Shown in pieces: positions 15,886-24,200 of a DNA stretch of 64,000 nucleotides (the first letter of the stretch is position 1; each line of letters starts with the position of its first letter). Under the pieces are notes generated by a model that ran no database searches, was not told the DNA's origin, and worked only from the letters and a program-made list of their open reading frames with translations. This DNA is from Bacteroidota bacterium (GTDB lineage: Bacteria; Bacteroidota; Bacteroidia; Flavobacteriales_F; PHOS-HE28). The position numbers were made by a program, and so were the translations under genes. Location of the stretch: contig JACTMO010000075.1 of the NCBI GenBank assembly GCA_014584605.1, positions 1 to 64,000 on the forward strand, in the 5' to 3' direction.

Positions 15886-18800
15886 ATGCACCGTAAACTG
15901 CTGGCCCTGGCCGCCCTGGCAACGCTTTCCTGGCAGGAGGCGAAAGCCACCCACGTATCCGGAGGGGAGATCATCTACGAATGCCTGGGCAACGGGGAGT
16001 ACCAATTCACCCTGATCGTCTATCGCGATTGCTTCGGCACCACCTTGGGCACTTCCTACGACCTGACCCTGGAGAGCCCCTGCGGGAACCAGACCGTCAC
16101 CGTGACCCAGGAAAGCTTCACGGAGGTCAGCCAGCTGTGCCCGGATGAGTTGCCCAACAGCACCTGCAATGGTGGCAGCCTCCCCGGCCTTGAGCAGTAC
16201 ATCTTCACCGGTACGGCCACGGTGCCGCCCTGTGACTTCTGGACGGTGTCCTGGTCGCTCTGCTGTCGGAACGACGCCATCGTGAACCTGCAGCAACCCG
16301 GCAACGTGGAGGGGTACATCGAGACCACCTTCAACAACGCGGATTATCCCTGCGAGGATTCCCCGGTGTTCACCAGTGCGCCCATCCCGTACGTGTGCCT
16401 CAACCAGCCGGTGATCTATAGCTATGGCGTTTACGATCCCAACGGCGACAGCCTTAGCTATGCGCTAAGCCCGGCGTTGGACTTGGGGGGGGTGCCCATC
16501 GGCTATGTGTTCCCCTATTCGGCCAACGAGCCCATCACCGGTCTCACCCTTGACCCCCTCACCGGCCTTCTCACCTTCACCCCCAACGCCGTGGGCAACT
16601 TCGTGGTGGTGGTGGTGGTCACCCAGTACGACGAGGACGGCAACGTCATCGGTACGGTGATGCGCGACATGCAGTTCGTGGTGATCCCCTGCACCAACCA
16701 GGCCCCGGACCCCAACTATTGCATCACCAACTTCTCGGGCACGGCCGTGCAGATCAGCTGTACGGAGATCGAACTGTGTGAATCGGACAACTTCTGCTTC
16801 GATGTGGTGATCAGCGACCCCGACCTGATCGACACGCTCGTGGTGGAGAGCAACGTGCAACAGAACCTGCCGGGCTCCACCATCTCGTGGACGGGCACCA
16901 ACCCGGTGACCGTGTCGGTCTGCTGGACCGCCCAACCGGGCAACAACGGTTTCTATCCGTTCACCATCACCGTGGAGGACCAGAACTGCCCGATCAGTGC
17001 CTTCCAGACCTATGTCTTCAACACGAACGTGTTGCAGCGCACCTCGGCCGGTCCGGACCAGACCATCTGCGGCCCCCAGGTGGCCGAGATCGAGGCGGAG
17101 GGCGGTGCCAACTTCGTGTGGTCCATCCTGCCGGGCGGCGACCCCATCACGCCGCAGAACTTCATCTGCCTGGACCCGCCGTTCTGCTCCGAGGTGATCG
17201 CCGACCCCAACAGCAGCACCACCTATGTGGTCGTCAGCGACCTGGCGGGCTCGTGCATCAACTCGGACACGGTCACGGTGTTCGTGGTGAGCGACTTCAG
17301 CTTCAACATCACCCAGAGCGACGACACGCTGTGCCTGGGTGAGACCGCCCAGATCAACGTGGTGACCAACCCGAACATCCCGGGTTACACCTACGAGTGG
17401 ACGCCGTCGCTGGGTCTCTCGGCGGACGACATCGCCAACCCGATCGCCGGCTACAGCCAGCCAGGCACCTACGAGTATTCCGTGGAGGTGACCAGCCCCG
17501 ACGGCTGCACCAAGCGCGACTCAAGCCTCACCCTGGTGGTGCTGCCGGGTTTCGTGCCGGACTTCACCGTCACGGTGGCCGATGAGTCCTTCTGCGAAGG
17601 GCAGGGCACCACCTTCACCGTGGAGATCGACAACTCGCCGCCCACCTATTGCGGCCAGAACTTCGGGGGATGCACCTCGGGTATCGTGGCCGACTTTGAG
17701 CTGGGCACCGGCACCGTGCAGGGCACCACCACCTCCTGGCCCGCACCGTTCGGCAACTGGTACAACAGCGCCAAGCACCAGGTGCTCATCCGCGCCAGCG
17801 AGCTGGTCGCCCTGGGCTTCACGGGAGGGACCATCAACGAGCTTGCGCTGAACGTGGCCGCCGTGAACGGCCTCTCCACCTATCCCGCCTGGCAGATCCA
17901 CATGGGCTGCACCACCCTGGATTCCCTGAACATCGACCAGGGCTTCGTCACCGGCCTCTTCCCGGTGTACGGCCCCACCGATGTGCCCATCACCGTGGGC
18001 TGGAACACCTTCGTGCTGAACCCCGGTTTCAACTGGGATGGTGTTTCCAACATCATCGTGGAGTTCTGCTTCAGCAACTATCCGAACGGCTTCAGCCAGA
18101 ACTCGCCCACCCTGGCCACCAATACCGGTTACACCTCGGTATTGTACCACTACACCGATGGGGCCAACCTGTGCGACACCATCCCGCCGGCCTTCTTCAA
18201 CCAAGGCGAGAGCGACCAGCGCCCCAACATGCGGTTCCGCGTATGTGCAGGGGTCAACGAGGACCTGCTCAGCTATTCCTGGACACCCACCGTGGGCCTC
18301 TCCGACCCGAACGGCGCTGTCACCGATGTGGTGCCGGTGACCTCCCCGGCCACCTACACGGTGACCGTGGGCGACCCCGGCCTGGGCTGCTTCGGCACGG
18401 CCTCGGTGACCACCACCTGGGACCCGCCGGCCGACGTGAGCTTCGTGCCCATGCCCAACGAGGGCGTAGCACCGCTCGACGTCTTCTTCGACAATACCTC
18501 TTCGGGTAACGTGGTGTCCTTCACCTGGAACTTCGGCGACACCACCGGCACCTCCACCGAGTTCGAGCCTTCGTACGTCTTCAACGAGCCGGGCGTGTAC
18601 ATCATCACGCTCAACGGTGTGAGCGACCAGGGCTGCACCGGTTTCTACCAGGACACGGTGATCGTGCTGCCCGATCCCATCGTCGTCATCCCCAACGTGT
18701 TCAGCCCCAACGGCGATGGCAACAACGATGCCTTCGAGTACGCCGACCTGCGCGGTTGGAAGAGCGTGGAGATGACCATCTATGACCGCTGGGGTACCAA

Positions 18801-18951
18801 GGTGTACGCCGCCCCGCAGACCACGAACAACAAGGTGATCTGGAAGCCCGGCTCCAACATCTCCGAGGGTACTTATTACTTCGTGTTCGTCGGGGTGGGC
18901 AACGACGGTTCCGAGGTGAAGGAGCAAGGCCATGTGACCTTGCTGCGATGA
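15886..18951 (+). CDS. Secreted PKD-domain protein with gliding-motility-associated C-terminal domain
   Basis: 1,021 residues. A signal peptide is followed by the conserved opening ATHVSGGEIIYECLG seen in a large family of Bacteroidota surface proteins, then Ig-like and Cys-containing modules (SAGPDQTICG). A PKD domain lies at about 850-925 (FTWNFGDTTG). The last 90 residues form the gliding-motility/CHU_C type domain (VFSPNGDGNNDAFEY, IYDRWGTKVY, GTYYFVF), a T9SS type-B sorting signal. Proteins of this class are exported across the outer membrane and either released or surface-attached; this one's ligand or substrate is unknown. A hairpin with a following T-rich run (18972-18998) ends the transcript. 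Confidence 0.92.
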   Translation: MHRKLLALAALATLSWQEAKATHVSGGEIIYECLGNGEYQFTLIVYRDCFGTTLGTSYDLTLESPCGNQTVTVTQESFTEVSQLCPDELPNSTCNGGSLPGLEQYIFTGTATVPPCDFWTVSWSLCCRNDAIVNLQQPGNVEGYIETTFNNADYPCEDSPVFTSAPIPYVCLNQPVIYSYGVYDPNGDSLSYALSPALDLGGVPIGYVFPYSANEPITGLTLDPLTGLLTFTPNAVGNFVVVVVVTQYDEDGNVIGTVMRDMQFVVIPCTNQAPDPNYCITNFSGTAVQISCTEIELCESDNFCFDVVISDPDLIDTLVVESNVQQNLPGSTISWTGTNPVTVSVCWTAQPGNNGFYPFTITVEDQNCPISAFQTYVFNTNVLQRTSAGPDQTICGPQVAEIEAEGGANFVWSILPGGDPITPQNFICLDPPFCSEVIADPNSSTTYVVVSDLAGSCINSDTVTVFVVSDFSFNITQSDDTLCLGETAQINVVTNPNIPGYTYEWTPSLGLSADDIANPIAGYSQPGTYEYSVEVTSPDGCTKRDSSLTLVVLPGFVPDFTVTVADESFCEGQGTTFTVEIDNSPPTYCGQNFGGCTSGIVADFELGTGTVQGTTTSWPAPFGNWYNSAKHQVLIRASELVALGFTGGTINELALNVAAVNGLSTYPAWQIHMGCTTLDSLNIDQGFVTGLFPVYGPTDVPITVGWNTFVLNPGFNWDGVSNIIVEFCFSNYPNGFSQNSPTLATNTGYTSVLYHYTDGANLCDTIPPAFFNQGESDQRPNMRFRVCAGVNEDLLSYSWTPTVGLSDPNGAVTDVVPVTSPATYTVTVGDPGLGCFGTASVTTTWDPPADVSFVPMPNEGVAPLDVFFDNTSSGNVVSFTWNFGDTTGTSTEFEPSYVFNEPGVYIITLNGVSDQGCTGFYQDTVIVLPDPIVVIPNVFSPNGDGNNDAFEYADLRGWKSVEMTIYDRWGTKVYAAPQTTNNKVIWKPGSNISEGTYYFVFVGVGNDGSEVKEQGHVTLLR

Positions 18952-18971
18952 GCGATGCGATGCATAGGCAG

Positions 18972-18998
18972 GGGGCCCGGCGAGGGCCCCTTGTTCTT
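18972..18998 (+). terminator. Rho-independent terminator
   Basis: A 7-bp perfect GC stem (ggggccc / gggcccc, loop ggcga, 18972-18990) followed by ttgttctt, 20 bp after the stop of the gene ending at 18951. Confidence 0.7.
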
Positions 18999-19036
18999 TC
19001 CACCCTCAGCCTTCTTCGTTCCTAATTTGTGGCCTG

Positions 19037-20647
19037 ATGCGACGCTCTTTCGCTCACGCATGGGTGTGCTTCGGGCCGGGGCTGGTGATGGCCTGCGGGG
19101 TACAGGGGGCGATGGCCCAGGGCGATCGTGGGGCGGAACACCTGCCCGTCATCCGCGCCGTCCCCTTCGTCGCGGCGGAGGCACAGGCCCTGGATGATGC
19201 GGGGCAGGCCCTCGGATCGCCGCCGGCTTACGGAACGGTTCTGCCCGTCGAAGTTGCATCGGCCCACCGGAGGCTGCAGGAGGCCCGCGTGTGCTCGGAG
19301 GGTGCGCTGGCCGTGGAGCCCTTTCTGGTGGATGTGCAGCTCGGCGCCGAGGAGCGGCTCCTGTTGCGCGACATGAGCAGCGGATCGGTGGTCTTCCGCC
19401 TTTCCGCCGACGAATTGCCGCCCAATGGGCGGGTGGCCCTGCCCCGGGTACCCGGGTCCTGCTGCCTCATCGAGGTCTGCGGGCCGCCCGATGGGACGGC
19501 CAGGGGATCGTTCACCGTGGCGGAAGTGGGCCACACGTTCCGCGACGAGGTCGCGTGGAAGGCCGATGCCTGCGAGGTGGACGTGAACTGTCCGGAAGGT
19601 CAAGCCTGGGCCGATCCGCGCGATGCCGTGGTGCGGGTGGGCGTGAGGGCCAACGGGGTACTGCTCTGGTGCACGGGCACCCTGATGAACAACACCGCCC
19701 AGGACTGCCGCCCGTACATCCTCACGGCCCTGCATTGCGGCATCAATTCCTCGGCCACGGACCTGCTGGATTACAAGTTCTACTTCGGCTACCAACGCAC
19801 GGGATGCGACAGCGGACCGGCTGACCTCACCCAAGTACTGACCGGATGCCACCGGCGGGCCGACAGCAACGACGGCGGACTGAACGGATCGGACTTTCTG
19901 CTCCTGGAGACCTACGCCACCGTGCCGACCAGCTTCGAACCGTACTGGGCGGGCTGGGATGCCTCCGGCGCACCGAGCACCAGCGGGATCACCATTCACC
20001 ATCCGGCGGGAAGCGAGAAGAAGGTGAGCACTTATGCGATGAACCTGCTCACCTCGCAATGGGTCGCCGGTGGGCCATACAGCCATTGGTATGTGAAATG
20101 GACGGCCACGGCGAACGGGCATGGCGTCACCGAGCCGGGCTCATCCGGTGCACCGTTGATCGATGCCAGCGGAAGGGTCATCGGCACCTTGAGCGGGGGC
20201 ACCAGCTGCTGTGTGGAGGATGGATGCAACCTGCCAGGCTCGGGGCCCAACGCGCCGGATTACTTCGGGAAGATGAGCTTCCACTGGACACAGAACCCCA
20301 ACACGGCGGCACAGAAGCTGAAGGCCTGGCTGGATCCGCTGGACCTGGGCGTCACGGTGCTGGACGGGGCCCGCTCCCCCTGTGCCAGCGGGGTGGTGGA
20401 GCACGGGAGCCCCGAGCCACGGGCCTATCCCATTCCGGCGCACGAACGCCTGGTGGTGGAGTGGGGACCGGAGGAGGCGGACGCAGCGCTGGTCGCCCTG
20501 GATGGGCGCACCCTGTTGCGGGTCCGTGCCCGTGCGCGCACGGTGCTGGAGCTGGCCGGACTGCCGGCGGGGAGCTACGTGCTCACCCTCACACAGGACC
20601 ACGGGGAACGATGGGCACGCCCGGTGATCCTGCTCGGCACGCCATGA
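19037..20647 (+). CDS. Secreted lysyl-endopeptidase-like serine protease with T9SS sorting tail
   Basis: 536 residues. The signal peptide ends near QGAMAQ. A pro-region of about 150 residues precedes a trypsin-fold protease of the Achromobacter protease I type: His about 231 in LTALHCG, Asp about 284 in NGSDFLLLE, Ser about 367 in EPGSSGAPL, with paired Cys nearby (CTGTLMNN, CRPYI, TGC). A C-terminal domain of about 75 residues (RAYPIPAHERLVVEW ... GSYVLTL) matches the T9SS type-A sorting pattern. Lysyl endopeptidases cut after Lys; the residue setting specificity here cannot be confirmed by eye. Likely an extracellular scavenging protease. Two hairpins follow the stop. Confidence 0.88.
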   Translation: MRRSFAHAWVCFGPGLVMACGVQGAMAQGDRGAEHLPVIRAVPFVAAEAQALDDAGQALGSPPAYGTVLPVEVASAHRRLQEARVCSEGALAVEPFLVDVQLGAEERLLLRDMSSGSVVFRLSADELPPNGRVALPRVPGSCCLIEVCGPPDGTARGSFTVAEVGHTFRDEVAWKADACEVDVNCPEGQAWADPRDAVVRVGVRANGVLLWCTGTLMNNTAQDCRPYILTALHCGINSSATDLLDYKFYFGYQRTGCDSGPADLTQVLTGCHRRADSNDGGLNGSDFLLLETYATVPTSFEPYWAGWDASGAPSTSGITIHHPAGSEKKVSTYAMNLLTSQWVAGGPYSHWYVKWTATANGHGVTEPGSSGAPLIDASGRVIGTLSGGTSCCVEDGCNLPGSGPNAPDYFGKMSFHWTQNPNTAAQKLKAWLDPLDLGVTVLDGARSPCASGVVEHGSPEPRAYPIPAHERLVVEWGPEEADAALVALDGRTLLRVRARARTVLELAGLPAGSYVLTLTQDHGERWARPVILLGTP

Positions 20648-20672
20648 GAAAAGGCGCCCGGAGGCGCCCTTC
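20648..20672 (+). terminator. Hairpin after protease gene
   Basis: Two ggcgcc blocks separated by cgga directly after the stop form a short GC stem; a run of pyrimidines (cttcc) follows. Weak on its own. Confidence 0.45.
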
Positions 20673-20704
20673 CATGTTCGCTTCGAAGGCGGTCGTTATA
20701 CCAT

Positions 20705-20745
20705 TTCGCATTAAGGCGTAGGCTAAAGGTGCGAAGGGTTTTTTT
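20705..20745 (+). terminator. AT-rich hairpin plus T7 tract
   Basis: ttcgca (20705-20710) pairs with tgcgaa (20730-20735), with a further tta/taa inside, and seven consecutive T follow at 20739-20745. This fits an intrinsic terminator on the plus strand about 60-100 bp past the protease gene. The remaining part of the 260-bp gap (20648-20907) holds short direct repeats of atcacgac but no gene I can support. Confidence 0.5.
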
Positions 20746-20907
20746 CGCTGGACGATACGACGTGGTCGTTGCAACGCCGAAGGCGTAGACCGCAGGGAGT
20801 GAAACTACCGAGGGCCGGTGCTACGGAACGATCACGACCGATCACGACGGAGAAGTCAAGTGGAAAAAGACCGCGCAGATCGGCCTACTCCTTAGTGCGA
20901 AGTGGTA

Positions 20908-21225
20908 TTACTTGAGGAGCTTCACCTTGCGACCCGCCTTGCCGTACTTGGCCTCCAGTTCGGCCCGCGACCGCTCGGCGTCGCTCATGTTGGCCAGGCG
21001 CACCACCTGCCAGCGGTCCGCAGGCACCGTGGCCGGCAGTTGGCCGAAGCGTTGCAGCACGGCGGCATTGGACAGATCGGCTTCCACGATGAGCGGCTGG
21101 GAGAGGATGACCTGACCGCCCCGTTCCTCGCCCACGAGGTAGGCGGCGGTGGTGGGCTGCTGCGCCCGGGCGGCGATGCTGAGCACGGCGCAGGCAGCGC
21201 CGAGGACGATGGAACGAAGGTTCAT
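20908..21225 (-). CDS. Small secreted protein, function unknown
   Basis: 105 residues from the ATG at 21225, which gives a clean signal peptide (SIVLGAACAVLSIAARAQ); in-frame upstream codons would run into the macroglobulin gene's coding end. The mature part of about 85 residues is charged with a basic tail (KYGKAGRKVKLLK). No family is recognised. It lies 43 bp downstream of the alpha-2-macroglobulin stop on the same strand, so it may be the distal gene of that transcript. Confidence 0.7.
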   Translation of the reverse strand: MNLRSIVLGAACAVLSIAARAQQPTTAAYLVGEERGGQVILSQPLIVEADLSNAAVLQRFGQLPATVPADRWQVVRLANMSDAERSRAELEAKYGKAGRKVKLLK

Positions 21226-21268
21226 GGCCTGGGTTTGTTCCTGCAATGTTAAGCAACAGATGGCAGGC

Positions 21269-24200
21269 TCAGCGGGCCGCCCGGGGCTCGGCGCCGGGGG
21301 CGACCACCTCCACGGTGCCTCCCTTGGCACGCGCATGGATGCGGGCGTCGTACATGGCCTCCACCTGGGCGCCTGGCGCATGATAACGGCCGGCATAGGC
21401 CGCAGTGACGCGCAGATGGAACACGGCGCGCTGCCCCCGGGCCAGGTCGAAGTAGGTCAGTACACGGTCGTCCCGGATGTCCTGATGGGTGAAGGGGCTG
21501 TCGGTGTGGATGTGCTCAAACCCTTCCATGCGCGCGTTCCGCACCTCCCAGCCCGACGGGAAGATCTGCGTCAGGGCCAGATCGGGATACACGGCCTCGG
21601 TACCCGTATGGCTCACTTCCACCTTCACCAGCATGTCGGTGCCCTGGGTGAGCAGCGCGGGGTCCAGCGGAGTGCCGTCGAGCCGGGTGAACACCGTACG
21701 CACCGATAGTCCATTGGACGAGGCTGTCTCCACGCCCTGGGCCGGTGTTCCGGTGCGGGTGATGCGGACGAAGGCCATGCCCCCGCCGCTGTTCCGCACC
21801 TGCACGGTGTGCGGGCTGTCCGGGGCATCCAGGACCGTTCGCCATACGGAGCGCTCGCTCTTCACCGCCTGGGGCTTGCCATCGATCTCGAGCGTGATGT
21901 CGATCCCAGTGGACCGGCCGCTGGCCGCCGTGTAGCGCGACACCGCCAGCAGGGCGAAGGCCGTGGACTGGGTGCTGAGCCATTGGTCGCTGCCGAGGCG
22001 CCCGGCGATGCGTTGCACCACGGGCCCGGCCTCCGGTAGGCGGCCGGTGCGCAACAGGCACAGGGCGATGAGGGCCTCGTCCCGGAGGGCGCTGCCGTAG
22101 GTGCCGCCCAGCTCGGTATGATCGGCGATGGCCGTTGGTGTGCCGTCGATCAGTGCGGAGGCCGCATCGGTGCGCCCGAGCTCGGCATAGGCGGCGGCCA
22201 GGGTCCAGCGGGCCATGGGCTCGAGGTCGGGAAGTACGCGCAGGCGGTTCATCGCGGCGGGTTCAGGTGCGCCGGCCGTCGCCAGCGCCAGCAGGCGGTA
22301 CGCCTGCACGAAGGCCGACCGCGCATCGACCCTTGGCGACCATGCCCGTGCCGCCCTGCGCTCCGCATCGGTCCACGCCCTGCGCAAGGCGGCGGGCACC
22401 GCATGGCCTGCGCGCGCGGCCTCCACCAGGAAGTGGCCGGCGTAGATGCCGCCCCAGTCGTCCGTGGTGGTGCCGCCCGGCCAGGGGGCGAAGCGGCCAT
22501 CGCCGCGCTGGAAGGCGCTCATCTTGCCGATGGCGGCCTTCACATCGGCCTTGGACCGCTCCAACGCCGATGCAGGCAGGTCCATCAACCCGGCGAGGAA
22601 GAGCTGCGGGAAGGCCTTGGAAACGGTCTGCTCGAGGCATCCGTGCGGATAACCGAGCAGTTCTTGGAGGCGCCGCTCCAGGCCGAGCGGCGGCAGGCCG
22701 GAGACCTCGACCACCGCCTGGTTGGTGCCCCGGACCCCGGCGGGAGCCACCTGCAGGGCCACCTGCCCACCCGCCGGCACAGCCGCGTCCTCGGTCCGGG
22801 TGATGGGCAGCATGGGAGAGCGCACACCGATGTCGATGGTGGTGGAGGCGCGTTCCCGCCCGGACCGTGCGGTGACCTTCACCTGGGCGGCGCCGATGCG
22901 GTCCTGCGCACGAAGGCCGAAGCGGAGCACCTGCTCACCGGTGGTCCCGAACCGGACCGAGCGCTCCAGGACGCCATCGCCCATCACGGCACCGCTGACC
23001 TCCACGTTCACCACGACGTCGCGTGTGGCTTTGTCCATGGCGAACACGGTCACCGGCAGGTCCACGGTCTCCCCGGGCCCCAGGACCCGCGGCAGGGTGG
23101 CCAGCACCATCAGCGGCTGCCGCACCGGAACGGCGCGTTCGGCGTTCCCATACGCCCCGTCAGGATGGCTGGCCACCACCATCACCCGCACGCTGCCCAC
23201 GTAGTTGTTGATGGTGAAGCGATGCTGACCGCGTTGTCCGGCCCCGAGGGCCAACGGGCCGACGTGCAGCACCACCGGCTTGAACCGACCGAGGCGACCG
23301 GGGTCCACCGGCCCACCGCCATCGCTGCCTCCCACGGCGAGCACCCGGGCGGCTTCCACGCCGAAGGCGCCGATCACCTGGTCGTAGAGGTCGAAGCTGT
23401 GCACACCGAGCGCCTCCCGGGCGTACATGCTGGACCACGGGTCGGGCGTGCGGAAGCGGGTGAGGGCCAGCAGGCCTTCATCCACCGCATACAGCATGTA
23501 GTTCATGGCGCGGCCGCCCTTCTCGGTGACCGTGATGCCGAACTCGCGCCCGGGCTTGATCTCCATCGGGGCCTCGATCACGGGCTCCAGTCTGGTGGAG
23601 GGGTCCTCCACACCGATGGGGACCGCACCGCGCAGCCGGATGGGCATGTCGTTCGCCACTTCCGCGTGCGGTTGCAGCAGGGTGACGTGGGCATGGATGT
23701 TCGGCATCATGGCGGCGGTGGCCTTGAAGCGATGTACGGTGGTGCCGTCCTGCAGCGGGATGCGCACGATCTCCAGCACGCGGTGACCGTTCTCCAGGCT
23801 GACGATGGCGCTGCCCAGCCGCGTGGACGGGATGCTGAGCTGCACATCGTCGCCGGGTGCGTAGGTGCTGCGGTCGGTGCGCAGGTCCAGCCGGGTGGCG
23901 GAGGCGTCCTTGCCGTGTTCCGCCTGGTCCGCGCCGGCCACGGCACTGAAGTGTACGGAGGCCACGGCCACATGGCCGCTGGCGGGATCCTCCACCCGCA
24001 CCAGGTGACGTCCCTGCACGCCGGGGTCCACGCGGATGTTGGCGACCGCACGCCCCTGGGCATCGGTGCGCAGCAATTGGGACGAGACCTCGCTCAGCCC
24101 CTCGCCGGTCCGGCCGCTGGTGGGTCCGTCCATGGAGCCGTGCCACCAGCGTTCCTCATCCACCCGGAGCAGTTGCACCTGGAGGGCCTGGTCGGCCACG

